Positions 1 through 8,848 of a stretch of DNA of 64,000 nt are shown piece by piece (position 1 is the stretch's first letter; each line of letters begins with the position of its first letter). The DNA comes from Neoroseomonas alkaliterrae (GTDB lineage: Bacteria > Pseudomonadota > Alphaproteobacteria > Acetobacterales > Acetobacteraceae): contig NZ_JACIJE010000006.1 in the NCBI RefSeq assembly GCF_014199195.1, forward strand, positions 186,001 to 250,000, given 5' to 3'. Under the pieces are notes generated by a model. That model did no database searches. It was not told the DNA's origin and saw only the letters and a program-made list of their open reading frames with translations. Made by a program: the position numbers and the translations under genes.

Positions 1-1
1 C

Positions 2-892
2 TACGCGGTGATCCTCGCGAGCGCGGGCGCGACCGTCTCGGAACTCTGGGGCGAGATCCAGCGCGCGGCCGCGGCCGCCGACCGCCTGGCCGAGGTGCTG
101 GCGGTGCGCCCCGCCATCGCCACCCCCGCCGCGCCGCTCGCCCTGCCGCCCGCGCAGGGCCGCGTCGCCTTCCGCGAGGTGGTGTTCCGCTACCCCTCGC
201 GGCCCGGCACGGCGGCGCTCGACGGCTTCTCGCTGGAGGTGGCGCCGGGCGAGACGGTCGCGCTGGTCGGCCCCTCCGGCGCGGGCAAGACCACCGTGCT
301 CGCGCTGCTGCTGCGCTTCCACGACCCCGAGCGCGGCACGGTGCTGCTCGACGGCGTGGACATCGCGCGGGTGGACCCGGAGGCGCTGCGCCGCCGCCTC
401 GGCCTCGTGCCGCAGGATCCCGTCATCTTCAGCGCGAGCGTCGCCGACAATATCCGCTACGGCCGCCCGGATGCGACGGAGGCGGAGATCCGCGCCGCGG
501 CGGAAGCCGCCCATGCCCTCGGCTTCATCGAGGCGCTGCCGGAGGGATTCGCGACGCATCTCGGCGCGCGCGGCGTCACGCTCTCGGGCGGGCAGCGCCA
601 GCGCATCGCCATCGCGCGCGCCATCCTGCGCGACCCGCCGGTGCTGCTGCTCGACGAGGCGACCAGCGCGCTGGATGCCGAGAGCGAGCACGCGGTGCAG
701 CAGGCGCTCGCTCGGCTGAGCGCGGGGCGCACCACGATCGTGGTGGCGCACCGGCTCGCCACGGTGCGCCGCGCCGACCGCATCGTGGTGATGGAGGCCG
801 GGCGGATCGTCGCCACCGGCACGCATGAGGCGCTGCTGGCCGAAGGCGGGCTCTATGCGCGCCTCGCCGCGCTGCAGTTCACCGACGCCTGA
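2..892 (+). CDS. ABC exporter, ATP-binding C-terminal part (5' truncated by window edge)
   Basis: This is the C-terminal part of a fused permease-ATPase exporter of the MsbA/LmrA type. The reading frame is open to the first base of the window, so the true start and membrane domain lie outside. After a short helix comes the nucleotide-binding domain with Walker [10 protein letters not shown] at about residue 91 of the visible part, a Q-loop, the signature LSGGQRQRI, Walker B VLLLDEAT and an H-loop (VVAHRLAT). A membrane exporter is certain, but the substrate (lipid, drug or peptide) cannot be read from this half. Nothing links it to type I secretion of the RTX proteins further on: no membrane fusion protein gene is next to it. 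Confidence 0.93.
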   Translation, partial: YAVILASAGATVSELWGEIQRAAAAADRLAEVLAVRPAIATPAAPLALPPAQGRVAFREVVFRYPSRPGTAALDGFSLEVAPGETVALVGPSGAGKTTVLALLLRFHDPERGTVLLDGVDIARVDPEALRRRLGLVPQDPVIFSASVADNIRYGRPDATEAEIRAAAEAAHALGFIEALPEGFATHLGARGVTLSGGQRQRIAIARAILRDPPVLLLDEATSALDAESEHAVQQALARLSAGRTTIVVAHRLATVRRADRIVVMEAGRIVATGTHEALLAEGGLYARLAALQFTDA

Positions 893-933
893 TGCCCTGC
901 GCGCAAAGGAGCGACCTCTGTCCGCAGGGCATC
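891..933 (+). terminator. 11-bp inverted repeat at the end of the ABC exporter gene
   Basis: GATGCCCTGCG at 891-901 is perfectly complementary to 923-933. The stem begins inside the stop codon and has a 21-nt loop without a following T-run. It lies between convergent genes, so a terminator or 3'-end stabilising hairpin is the likely role. Confidence 0.45.
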
Positions 934-979
934 ACGATCTGGTTCCGCGCGCGGCTACCCTGGCAACCCCTCGCGCCAC

Positions 980-1015
980 ACCAGCGGGAGAAAGGTCTTC
1001 CTTTCGCGCGCTGGT
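980..1015. other. Intergenic hairpin between convergent genes
   Basis: ACCAGCG (980-986) pairs with CGCTGGT (1009-1015). Inside it GAAAGG (990-995) pairs with CCTTTC (1000-1005) around a TCTT loop. The result is a two-part stem in the 250-base gap between the exporter and the hydrolase gene. It may end transcription in either direction. I see no coding sequence in this gap. Confidence 0.4.
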
Positions 1016-1144
1016 ATGATGCCGGCGGATGTCGTTGTCCGGCCTCTCGCTCCTCGGCATCGCGCGCCCGTCTGGCAGGCCGGCCGCGCGCGAAGGAGCC
1101 GGATGGCCGGCGCTTGAAGGGCCCTCCGTCTCCTCGCCGCGCAG

Positions 1145-1948
1145 TCAGCCGCCGGCGAGGAACGCCAGCACCGCCGCGTTGAAGTCCGCCGGATTGTCCG
1201 CCTGCACGCTGTGCGCGGCGCGCGGGATGGTCACGCGCCTTGCATTCGGCATGGCCCCTTCCAGCGCATCAAGGATGCGCCCGAATTGCGGCTGCGACTG
1301 GTCGCCGCCCACCAGCAGGATGCGGATGGCGATGCCTGCGGCCTCGGCGCGGCTGTAGGGGCTGCGCTGTTCGTTCACCTGCCCGAGCAGGGTGCGGGCA
1401 TTGTCGCGGTTGATGGCCTTGCGCGCCTCGGAGCGCTTCGCCCAGGCGCCGGGGCCGCCGGTGTGCTCGGCGACGATGGTCAGGCCCTCCTCCACCCGGC
1501 CTTCGCCGATCAGCGCCGCGGCCCGCGCGAAGGCCGCGGCCTGGATGCCGGCCGGCGGCGCGCCGCCGAGGCTCTCGTCCAGCTCGCCGCCGGGCTCCAC
1601 CAGCACCAGCGCCGAGACCAGCTCCGGATGATGCTGTGCCACCCGGAAGGCGATGTGCCCGCCGCGGGAATGGCCGATGAGGCGCACCGGGCCCTCGCCC
1701 AGCGCCGCGATGAAGCCGGCGATGTCGGCGGTGTGGCGCGCGATGGTGAAGTCGCCGTCCTCGCTCCAATGTCCCGGCCAGCAATGGCGCAGGCTGACTG
1801 CGATGGCGTGGTGCGCGGCGCCGAAGGCGTCCATCTGCCCGGCCCAGGAGCGCTGATCGCCCAGCGTGCCATGGATCATGACCACCGGCGGGCCCGCGCC
1901 GGCCTCGGCATAGGCGATGGGATGGCCGTCGATGGTCAGGCTGGGCAT
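1145..1948 (-). CDS. Alpha/beta-fold hydrolase
   Basis: A 267-residue alpha/beta hydrolase of the soluble esterase/lactonase/haloalkanoate hydrolase superfamily. The oxyanion-hole region HGTLG follows the second strand, the nucleophile elbow is GHSRGG at about residue 100, and a late His (RAAHSVQ) completes the triad. An upstream ATG at 1963 would add five residues, but the GGAGG that follows it sits 8 nt before the ATG at 1948, so 1948 is the better start. It stands alone, convergent with the exporter gene and about 60 nt upstream of the pdxJ end on the other side. The substrate is unknown. Confidence 0.85.
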   Translation of the reverse strand: MPSLTIDGHPIAYAEAGAGPPVVMIHGTLGDQRSWAGQMDAFGAAHHAIAVSLRHCWPGHWSEDGDFTIARHTADIAGFIAALGEGPVRLIGHSRGGHIAFRVAQHHPELVSALVLVEPGGELDESLGGAPPAGIQAAAFARAAALIGEGRVEEGLTIVAEHTGGPGAWAKRSEARKAINRDNARTLLGQVNEQRSPYSRAEAAGIAIRILLVGGDQSQPQFGRILDALEGAMPNARRVTIPRAAHSVQADNPADFNAAVLAFLAGG

Positions 1949-2008
1949 GGGTGGTTCCTCCATGCCGCCATGGAGGCACGGCGCGGCGCGCGCGCAAAGC
2001 CCCGGGGC

Positions 2009-2740
2009 TCAGCCCTTGCGCGCCTCGTCCATGATGGCGCGGAAACGCCGCACCACGGCGGGCAGGCCCTCGAAGATGGATTGCGAGATGAGGAAGTGGC
2101 CGATCGAGACCTCGCTCACCTCCGGCATGGCGGCGATCGGGCCGACCGTGTCGAAGGAGAGGCCGTGGCCGGCATGGCAGAGCAGCCCCGCCGCGCGCGC
2201 CGCCTCCGCCCCGCGCCTGAGGCGCGCGAGCTGCGCCGGGCGGTCCGCGACCGGGCCTTCCGCATAGGTGCCGGTGTGCAGCTCGATCGCCTGCGCGCCG
2301 ATCCGTGCCGCGGCCTCGATCTGCGCCGCGTCGGCCTCGATGAAGATCGAGACGCGCACTCCGGCCGAGCGCAGCCGGTCCACCGCCTCCTTCAGGAAGG
2401 GCCCGGCGCGCAGCACGTCGAGGCCGCCCTCGGTCGTCAGTTCCTGCCGCTTTTCCGGCACCAGGCAGCAATAGGGCGGGCGGATGCGCTCGGCGAAGGC
2501 GACCATCTCCTCGGTCGCGGCCATCTCGAAGTTCAGCGGCGCGGCGATCTCGGCGCGCACGCGCTCCACGTCGCGGTCGCGGATGTGGCGGCGGTCCTCG
2601 CGCAGATGCATGGTCACGCCGTCGGCTCCGGCCGCGACGGCGATGCGCGCCGCCTCGACGGGGCAGGGGAAGGTGCCGCCGCGCGCGTTGCGCAGCGTCG
2701 CCACGTGATCGACATTCACCGAGAAATCGAGATGTGTCAT
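2009..2740 (-). CDS. pdxJ: Pyridoxine 5'-phosphate synthase PdxJ
   Basis: PdxJ condenses 1-deoxyxylulose 5-phosphate with 3-amino-2-oxopropyl phosphate to give pyridoxine 5'-phosphate, the last step of the DXP-dependent vitamin B6 route in the cytoplasm. The 243-residue protein has the usual length and the family start [16 protein letters not shown] with the catalytic-site His/Arg residues. Also visible are [12 protein letters not shown], the ELHTGTYA loop and the C-terminal GHFLI phosphate-binding strand. Its ATG overlaps the stop codon of pdxA (ATGA), so the two enzymes of consecutive steps are translationally coupled. Confidence 0.97.
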   Translation of the reverse strand: MTHLDFSVNVDHVATLRNARGGTFPCPVEAARIAVAAGADGVTMHLREDRRHIRDRDVERVRAEIAAPLNFEMAATEEMVAFAERIRPPYCCLVPEKRQELTTEGGLDVLRAGPFLKEAVDRLRSAGVRVSIFIEADAAQIEAAARIGAQAIELHTGTYAEGPVADRPAQLARLRRGAEAARAAGLLCHAGHGLSFDTVGPIAAMPEVSEVSIGHFLISQSIFEGLPAVVRRFRAIMDEARKG

Positions 2741-3708
2741 GCGAAGCCCCTGGCGCGCGCGAGCTCGGCCGCGAGCCGGATCGCGGCGATCAGCGAGGAC
2801 GGATCGGCGCGCCCCGTGCCGGCGATGTCGAGCGCCGTGCCGTGGTCGGGGCTGGTGCGCACGATGGACAGGCCGAGCGTCACGTTCACGCCCCCGGCCA
2901 TGTCGAGCGTCTTGATCGGGATCAGCGCCTGGTCGTGGTAGAGGCAGATCGCCGCGTCGTAGGTCGGCCGCGCATGGGCTGTGAACATGGTGTCGGGCGG
3001 CAGCGGGCCGCGCGCCTCGATGCCCTCGGCGCGCAGCATGGCGACGGCGGGGGCGACGATGTCGATCTCCTCGCGCCCCATGGTGCCGGCCTCGCCCGCA
3101 TGGGGGTTCAGCCCCGCGACGGCGAGGCGCGGGCGCGCGATGCCGAACTCCTCCCGCAAGGCGCGGGCGGTGATGCGCGCGGTCCCGGCGATCAGCTCCG
3201 GCGTCAGGCGCGCGATGGCGCGCGCGAGCGCCTCATGCACCGTCACCGGCACCACGCGCAGCCCGGGGCAGGCCAGCATCATCACGGGTGGCGTCCCGGT
3301 GCCGGCGATCTCGCCCAGGTATTCGGTGTGACCGGGATGGCGGAAGCCGGCCGCGGTCAGCGTCGCCTTCTGGATCGGGTTGGTCACCACGCCCGCGGCG
3401 CGGCCGGCCTTGCACAGCGCCACCGCCTCGGTGATGGCGGCGATCACGGCCGGGGCATTTCCGGTGTCCGGCCGGCCGGGGACGGGCGGGCGCGGCAGCG
3501 GCCGGTGCAGGACGGGAAGGGCTTCGGGAAAGGCGGCGGCGGCCTCCTCCGGTGCGGCGATGGCACGCACCGGCGCGGCGAAGGGGCGGGTCGCGTCGTC
3601 GAGCAGGAAGAAGGCCGGCCCCGTGCCGCGCAGCGCGGCCCAGGCGCCGGCGGCGATCTCCGCGCCGATGCCGGCGGGCTCTCCCATGGTCAGGGCGATC
3701 GGGCGCAT
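2737..3708 (-). CDS. pdxA: 4-hydroxythreonine-4-phosphate dehydrogenase PdxA
   Basis: PdxA oxidises 4-phosphohydroxy-L-threonine to the amino-oxopropyl phosphate used by PdxJ. The 323-residue product starts at the ATG at 3708 with [12 protein letters not shown], the family N-terminus. The frame stays open upstream, but that part has no similarity to the family. Further hallmarks are [14 protein letters not shown], the metal-binding AGLNPHAGE and [19 protein letters not shown]. The stop overlaps the pdxJ start by 4 nt. Its 5' end faces the divergent TauE-like gene at 3796, so the 87-nt gap should hold both promoters. Confidence 0.97.
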   Translation of the reverse strand: MRPIALTMGEPAGIGAEIAAGAWAALRGTGPAFFLLDDATRPFAAPVRAIAAPEEAAAAFPEALPVLHRPLPRPPVPGRPDTGNAPAVIAAITEAVALCKAGRAAGVVTNPIQKATLTAAGFRHPGHTEYLGEIAGTGTPPVMMLACPGLRVVPVTVHEALARAIARLTPELIAGTARITARALREEFGIARPRLAVAGLNPHAGEAGTMGREEIDIVAPAVAMLRAEGIEARGPLPPDTMFTAHARPTYDAAICLYHDQALIPIKTLDMAGGVNVTLGLSIVRTSPDHGTALDIAGTGRADPSSLIAAIRLAAELARARGFA

Positions 3709-3795
3709 GCCCCGAGGAATAGGCCGCGCCGCGCATCCTGGCGAGGGCTTGCGCCGCCGCAAGCCGCGCCGGCCGCGTCGTGCTAGAGAGCGCGC

Positions 3796-4533
3796 ATGGA
3801 ATTCCTCGCGAATTGCCTGCACGACCTGACGGCGCTCGGGCCCGGCGGCGTTCCGGCGGTGATGGGCGCGCTGTTCCTGGCCGGGCTGGCAGGCGGGGCG
3901 ACGCATTGCGCGGGGATGTGCGGGCCCTTCGTCCTCGCCCAGGCGGCGGCGGTGGCCGATCGCGCGGCGGCCGGCGGCATGCTCGCGCGGCTCTCGGGCG
4001 CGGCGCTCGTGCCCTATCACCTCGGCCGGCTGCTCGGTTATGGCGCGCTCGGCGCCGGGGCGGGCGGGCTCGCGGGCGTGGTGGCCTTCGGCACGGGGTT
4101 CCGCTTCGTGCTCGCGGCGATGCTGCTGCTCGCCGCGGTGCTGATGTTCGCCCAGGCGAGCGCGCGCGTCGCCGCGCTGCTGCCGAGGCTTCCCGCGCCG
4201 CGCCTGCCTCGGGCCCTGCAGGCGCGGCTTGCCGGCCTGCTCGCCGCGCCGACGGGGCTGCGCGGCGTCGCGCTCGGCCTGATGCTGTCCGCGCTGCCCT
4301 GCGGCCTCCTCTATGGCGCGCTGGCCGGCGCGGCCGCGACCGGCTCGGCGCTGGGCGGGGCGCTCGCGATGGCCGCCTTCGTCGCCGGGACGGTGCCGGC
4401 GCTGGTCGGCGTGGCGCTGCTCGGGCGCTTCTTCGGGCGGCAGGCGGGGCCGGGGATGCGGGTCGCGGGCGCCGCGCTCTTCGCGATCAACGGCGCGGTG
4501 CTGGCGGCGATGGCCCTGCGCGTGGTGGCCTGA
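3796..4533 (+). CDS. TauE/SafE- or DsbD-like membrane protein next to cbb3 genes
   Basis: A 245-residue, almost wholly hydrophobic protein with about six membrane segments. Near the N-terminus is [10 protein letters not shown], the paired-Cys H-C-x-G-M-C-G-P motif of the family annotated as sulfite exporter TauE/SafE or DsbD transmembrane-like. Such proteins are often encoded beside cbb3 oxidase and copper-ATPase genes. A part in copper handling or thiol redox chemistry during oxidase assembly is therefore plausible, but this is inferred from the motif and context. The gene lies about 1 kb from ccoN and is convergent with the DUF2189 gene. Confidence 0.75.
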   Translation: MEFLANCLHDLTALGPGGVPAVMGALFLAGLAGGATHCAGMCGPFVLAQAAAVADRAAAGGMLARLSGAALVPYHLGRLLGYGALGAGAGGLAGVVAFGTGFRFVLAAMLLLAAVLMFAQASARVAALLPRLPAPRLPRALQARLAGLLAAPTGLRGVALGLMLSALPCGLLYGALAGAAATGSALGGALAMAAFVAGTVPALVGVALLGRFFGRQAGPGMRVAGAALFAINGAVLAAMALRVVA

Positions 4534-4543
4534 GCGCCGCCGC

Positions 4544-5320
4544 CTACCGCACCAGGTCGCGGTAGGCGTGCCAGGTCGCGTGCCCGATCAGCGGGATGAC
4601 CAGCGCGAGGCCGAGGAAGAAGGGCACCATCGCCATCGCGGTCAGCACCACGATCAGCCCCGCCCAGAACAGCATCGCCGCGGGGTTGGCGAGCACGGTG
4701 CGGACCGAGACGGCGACCGCCTCCATCGCCGAGACGTCGCGGTCGAGCATCATCGGGATGGAGACCGCCGAGATGGCGAAGGCGACGGCGGCGAGCACCG
4801 CGCCGGCCGCCGTGCCGACGATGAGGAAGGGCAGCAGCATCGGCGAGCGCAGCATCGCCATCGGCACGTCCTCGAGCGCGGGGGCGAAGTTGATGCCGAA
4901 CATCAGCATGAAGATCAGCGCCGCGACGCGCACCCAGAACAGGTGCAGCACGAGCAGCACCACGCCCATGAAGGCGAGTTGCCCCGCATTGCGCGTGAAG
5001 CCGCGCAGGCAGGCGGCGACCGTGACCTCCTTGCCTTCCTCGCGCAGCCGGGAGGCCTCGTAGAGCCCCGCGGCGAGCAGCGGTGCGACCATGAAGAAGC
5101 CCGCCGAGGCGGGCAGGATGGCCCAGGCCGTGCGGGTCCAGAGCAGGAGCAGCGCGAGCAGCCAGCCGGCCACGGTGAGCGCCCCGCCGTAGAAGAAGCC
5201 GATCTGCGGATTGGCCATCAGATCGCGCCAGCCCGCGGTCAGCCAGGCCCAGGGCCGGTCGGGCGCCACCGCCTGGATGGTCACGGGGCGACGGGTCAGT
5301 GTCTCCGCATCGCTGGTCAT
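4544..5320 (-). CDS. DUF2189 integral membrane protein
   Basis: A 258-residue protein of the DUF2189 type: a cytoplasmic N-terminus, then [17 protein letters not shown] leading into the first of about six membrane segments. The frame is open upstream to 5518, but that extension would run over the ccoN promoter and is rich in Arg/Pro. The ATG at 5320 is chosen because the DUF2189 core begins about 30 residues later. It is transcribed away from ccoN with the Fnr-type box between the two genes, so co-regulation by oxygen is possible. No enzymatic motif is visible. Confidence 0.8.
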   Translation of the reverse strand: MTSDAETLTRRPVTIQAVAPDRPWAWLTAGWRDLMANPQIGFFYGGALTVAGWLLALLLLWTRTAWAILPASAGFFMVAPLLAAGLYEASRLREEGKEVTVAACLRGFTRNAGQLAFMGVVLLVLHLFWVRVAALIFMLMFGINFAPALEDVPMAMLRSPMLLPFLIVGTAAGAVLAAVAFAISAVSIPMMLDRDVSAMEAVAVSVRTVLANPAAMLFWAGLIVVLTAMAMVPFFLGLALVIPLIGHATWHAYRDLVR

Positions 5321-5401
5321 GGCAGGCGCTCTCCCCCCGGTCGGGCGGCTGCTCCGCCCTTTGCCAGGGCGGAACCCTAGTCGTGTTGCGATGCGGAAGA
5401 G

Positions 5402-5415
5402 TTGATCCGGATCAA
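5402..5415 (+). promoter_or_regulatory. Fnr/FixK/Anr-type binding site upstream of ccoN
   Basis: TTGATCCGGATCAA is a perfect match to the TTGAT-N4-ATCAA consensus and fully palindromic. It lies 84 nt upstream of the ccoN start and 81 nt upstream of the divergent DUF2189 start. cbb3 oxidase operons in alphaproteobacteria are classically induced at low oxygen by Fnr/FixK proteins through such a site. Confidence 0.9.
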
Positions 5416-5499
5416 GGACGCGGGGACGGGACGGGGCTTCCCTGCGCGGCATGATGCGCGCGGCGACTCCGCCGCGGCGTCGCGTGGGGAGATCCGGTC

Positions 5500-6993
5500 G
5501 TGGCATCAGCAACGGCAACCGCCGCCCTGGCTCCGGGGCAGGCTTCGCGGGCGCAGGAGGTGGGGTATGTCGAGGCCCCGATCCGCGCCTTCGCCGTCAT
5601 CACCGCCTTCTGGGGGGTGGTCGGCTTCCTGGTGGGTGTGGTCATCGCCCTGCAGCTCGCCTATCCGCTGCTGAACCTCGACCTTGAATGGACCACCTTC
5701 GGCCGGCTCCGCCCGCTGCACACCAGTGCGGTGATCTTCGCCTTCGGCGGCAACGCGCTGCTCGGCACCAGCCTCTATGTCGTGCAGCGGACCTGCCGCG
5801 CGCGGCTCTTCGGCGGCGACGACGCGGCGTGGTTCCTGTTCTGGGGCTACCAGTTCTTCATCGTCATGGCGGCGCTGGGCTACGTGCTCGGCATCACCCA
5901 GGGCAAGGAATACGCCGAGCCCGAGTGGTATGTGGACCTCTGGCTCACCTTCGTCTGGGTGGTCTACCTCGTCGTCTTCGGCGGCACGATCGTGAAGCGC
6001 GAGGAGCCGCACATCTACGTGGCGAACTGGTTCTACCTCGCCTTCATCATCACCATCGCCATGCTGCACATCGGCAACAACCTGCATGTGCCGGTCAGCC
6101 TCGGCTCCTCGGCCTCCTACTCGGTGCCGGCGGGCGTGCAGAGCGCGATGATCCAGTGGTGGTACGGCCACAACGCGGTGGGCTTCTTCCTCACCGCGGG
6201 CTTCCTCGGGATGATGTACTACTTCATCCCCAAGCAGGCGGAGCGGCCCGTCTATTCCTACCGCCTGTCCATCGTGCACTTCTGGACGCTGATCTTCCTC
6301 TACATCTGGGCCGGTCCGCACCACCTGCACTACACCGCGCTGCCCGACTGGGCGCAGGTGCTCGGGATGGTGTTCTCGGTCGTGCTCTGGATGCCCTCCT
6401 GGGGCGGCATGATCAACGGGCTGATGACGCTCTCGGGCGCGTGGGACAAGCTGCGCACCAACCCGGCGCTGCGCTTCAGCGTGACCGCGGTCGGCTTCTA
6501 CGGCATGTCCACCTTCGAAGGCCCGGTGATGTCCATCCGCGCGGTGAACGGCCTGTCGCACTACACCGACTGGACCATCGGCCACGTGCATTCGGGTGCG
6601 ATGGGCTGGGTCGGCTTCATCACCTTCGGCGCGCTCTACTACCTGTTCCCCGTGCTGTGGCGGAAGAAGGGCGTCTGGAGCGAGAAGCTGATCGCCTGGC
6701 ACTTCTGGCTCGCCACCCTTGGCATCGTCTTCTACATCACCGCGATGTGGGTCTCGGGCATCATGCAGGGGCTCATGTGGCGCGCCTATGACGAGCTCGG
6801 CTTCCTCCAGTACGCCTTCGTCGAGACGGTGGAGGCGATGCATCCCTACTACGTGATCCGCGCCCTCGGCGGGGTGCTCTACCTCACCGGCGCGCTGATC
6901 ATGTGCTTCAACCTCTGGAAGACCGTCACCGACAGCGAGGCCGCCGAGCCCGCGCCGGCCGCGTCTCCCGCCATCGCCGCTGCGGCCGAGTAA
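5500..6993 (+). CDS. ccoN: cbb3-type cytochrome c oxidase subunit I CcoN
   Basis: Catalytic subunit of the high-affinity terminal oxidase, with low-spin heme b and the heme b3-CuB centre in the inner membrane. The 497-residue protein has about 12 membrane helices. His ligands are visible in PLHTSAVIF (about residue 74), [17 protein letters not shown] and [10 protein letters not shown]. The start is GTG at 5500 preceded by GGGGAGA. It is the first gene of the operon behind the Fnr-type box and is followed 12 nt later by ccoO. The C-terminal tail is Ala/Pro-rich, as in several relatives. Confidence 0.97.
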   Translation: MASATATAALAPGQASRAQEVGYVEAPIRAFAVITAFWGVVGFLVGVVIALQLAYPLLNLDLEWTTFGRLRPLHTSAVIFAFGGNALLGTSLYVVQRTCRARLFGGDDAAWFLFWGYQFFIVMAALGYVLGITQGKEYAEPEWYVDLWLTFVWVVYLVVFGGTIVKREEPHIYVANWFYLAFIITIAMLHIGNNLHVPVSLGSSASYSVPAGVQSAMIQWWYGHNAVGFFLTAGFLGMMYYFIPKQAERPVYSYRLSIVHFWTLIFLYIWAGPHHLHYTALPDWAQVLGMVFSVVLWMPSWGGMINGLMTLSGAWDKLRTNPALRFSVTAVGFYGMSTFEGPVMSIRAVNGLSHYTDWTIGHVHSGAMGWVGFITFGALYYLFPVLWRKKGVWSEKLIAWHFWLATLGIVFYITAMWVSGIMQGLMWRAYDELGFLQYAFVETVEAMHPYYVIRALGGVLYLTGALIMCFNLWKTVTDSEAAEPAPAASPAIAAAAE

Positions 6994-7005
6994 GGAGGGC
7001 AGCCC

Positions 7006-7740
7006 ATGTTCGCCTGGCTTCGCGACCACGGCATCATCGAGCGCAACGTGATCCTGATGGGCGTGCTCACGCTCATCACGGTCTCGATCGGCGGGCTGGT
7101 GCAGATCGTCCCGCTCTTCGCGGTGGAGACCACCATCGAGCGCGTCTCGGGCATGCGGCCCTACACGCCGCTCGAGTTGCGCGGGCGCGACATCTACATC
7201 CGCGAGGGCTGCTACGTCTGCCACTCGCAGATGGTCCGCCCCTTCCGCGACGAGCTCGAACGCTACGGGCATTTCAGCCTCGCGGCCGAGAGCATGTACG
7301 ACCATCCCTTCCAGTGGGGCTCGAAGCGCACGGGGCCCGACCTCGCGCGCGTCGGCGGGCGGTATTCGGACGACTGGCACGCGGCGCATCTGCGCGACCC
7401 GCGGGCGCTGGTGCCGGCCTCGATCATGCCGCCCTACGCCTTCCTCGACCGTCCGCTCGACTACTCGGACATCGAGGCGCGGATGCGCGCGCTGCGTGCG
7501 GTCGGCGTGCCCTACACCGACGAGATGATCGCCAATGCGCGCGCCGACCTCGAGGCGCAGGCGCGCCCCGACGCCGACCCCGCCGCCTTCCAGGGGCGCT
7601 ATGCCCGCGCCCGCCAGGCGGCCTTCGACGGCGACCCGACGCGCATCACCGAGATGGACGCGCTCGTCGCCTATCTGCAGATGCTCGGCACGCTCGTGGA
7701 CTTCCGCGACGTGACGCCCGCGCAGCTGCGCCAGCCGTGA
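7006..7740 (+). CDS. ccoO: cbb3 oxidase mono-heme subunit II CcoO
   Basis: Membrane-anchored cytochrome c subunit that passes electrons from CcoP to CcoN. The 244 residues contain one N-terminal membrane helix (about 14-40) and one heme-binding motif CYVCH at 69-73 followed by [10 protein letters not shown], the CcoO hallmark. A distal Met lies in the SIMPPYAFL region. GGAGGG precedes the ATG. Length and position after ccoN are standard. Confidence 0.97.
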   Translation: MFAWLRDHGIIERNVILMGVLTLITVSIGGLVQIVPLFAVETTIERVSGMRPYTPLELRGRDIYIREGCYVCHSQMVRPFRDELERYGHFSLAAESMYDHPFQWGSKRTGPDLARVGGRYSDDWHAAHLRDPRALVPASIMPPYAFLDRPLDYSDIEARMRALRAVGVPYTDEMIANARADLEAQARPDADPAAFQGRYARARQAAFDGDPTRITEMDALVAYLQMLGTLVDFRDVTPAQLRQP

Positions 7741-7751
7741 CGGAGGCGACG

Positions 7752-7946
7752 ATGCAGACGCTGATCGACGCCATGCCGCTGTTCCGCAGCCTGTGGGTCG
7801 TCTGGTTCTTCGTCCTCTTCCTCGGGATGCTCTGGTTCGTCCTGCGCCCGTCGAGGAGGGCCTACTACGACGCCCAGGCCGACATCCCGCTGCGCGACGA
7901 GGCCGGGGACCATTCCCGGCGGCCCGGCGCAAGAAGCCCACGCTGA
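7752..7946 (+). CDS. ccoQ: cbb3 oxidase small subunit CcoQ
   Basis: A 64-residue single-span protein. A short N-terminus is followed by a membrane helix (LWVVWFFVLFLGMLWFVL) and a charged tail containing RRAYYDAQADIPL, typical of CcoQ/FixQ, which stabilises CcoP binding to the core complex. The ATG at 7752 follows CGGAGG and sits 11 nt after the ccoO stop. Confidence 0.9.
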   Translation: MQTLIDAMPLFRSLWVVWFFVLFLGMLWFVLRPSRRAYYDAQADIPLRDEAGDHSRRPGARSPR

Positions 7947-7959
7947 GGAGCATCGCAGG

Positions 7960-8823
7960 ATGCCGACCAAGATCGAGAAGGACAGCATCACGGGCACCGA
8001 CACCACCGGCCACGAGTGGGACGGGCTCAAGGAGCTGAACACGCCGCTGCCCAAGTGGTGGCTCTGGACCTTCTACGCGACCATCGTGTGGGGGATCGCC
8101 TTCGTCATCATCTACCCCTCCTTCCCCTACTGGCGCGGCACCTCGGGCTGGATCGCGCGCGAGGCGATCGTCGCCGAGATGGCCGAGGTGCGCGCGCAGC
8201 AGGAGCCGATGCTGGCCCGCCTGCGCGAGGCGACGCCGGCTGCCATCGCGGCCGATCCTGAGCTGCGCGCCTTCGCCGTCGCGGGCGGGCGCGTCGCCTT
8301 CGCCAACAACTGCGCCGGCTGCCACGGCGCGGGCGGGCAGGGCGCGCAAGGCGGCTATCCCGCGCTGGTGGACGACGACTGGATCTGGGGCGGCAGCCTC
8401 GAGGCGATCCAGCACACCATCCGCCACGGCATCCGCTCCAATGAAAGCGACGAGCAGCGCCAGAGCATGATGCCGCGCTTCGGCGCCGACGGCCTGCTGA
8501 CCCCGGCGCAGATCAACGACGTGACCGAGCACGTTCTCTCCCTCACCAACCGCGCGACCGACGCGGCGGCCGCGGGGCGCGGCGCGGAGATCTTCGCCGA
8601 GCAATGCGCCTCCTGCCACGGCGAGCGCGGGGAGGGGAACCGCGAGTTCGGCGGCCCGCGCCTGAACGACCAGGTCTGGCTCTACGGCAGCAGCCGGGAC
8701 CAGATCGCGGCCTTCATCCGCAACCCGCGGATGGGGGTGATGCCCTCCTGGCAGGGACGGCTCGATCCCGCCGTGATCAACATGCTGACGGTCTACGTGC
8801 ACGCGCTGGGCGGGGGCGAATAG
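7960..8823 (+). CDS. ccoP: cbb3 oxidase di-heme subunit III CcoP
   Basis: Di-heme cytochrome c subunit that accepts electrons from soluble or membrane c cytochromes. Its 287 residues begin with the conserved cytosolic segment TGHEWDGLKELNTPLPKWW, then one membrane span (about 30-55) and two periplasmic cytochrome c domains. The CxxCH sites are CAGCH at about 118 and CASCH at about 216. Met ligands follow in SMMPRF and GVMPSW. It is 13 nt downstream of ccoQ. Confidence 0.97.
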   Translation: MPTKIEKDSITGTDTTGHEWDGLKELNTPLPKWWLWTFYATIVWGIAFVIIYPSFPYWRGTSGWIAREAIVAEMAEVRAQQEPMLARLREATPAAIAADPELRAFAVAGGRVAFANNCAGCHGAGGQGAQGGYPALVDDDWIWGGSLEAIQHTIRHGIRSNESDEQRQSMMPRFGADGLLTPAQINDVTEHVLSLTNRATDAAAAGRGAEIFAEQCASCHGERGEGNREFGGPRLNDQVWLYGSSRDQIAAFIRNPRMGVMPSWQGRLDPAVINMLTVYVHALGGGE

Positions 8824-8848
8824 CCCCGCCCCGCGGCAAGGCAGAGCC

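Noticed and set aside
1..892. The ABC exporter as type I secretion ATPase for the RTX proteins
   Set aside because: It is far from both RTX genes, no membrane fusion protein is adjacent, and the visible half is of the MsbA/LmrA type.
893..1144. A small RNA or tRNA gene in the first gap
   Set aside because: Two hairpins are present but no cloverleaf or conserved RNA motif could be drawn.
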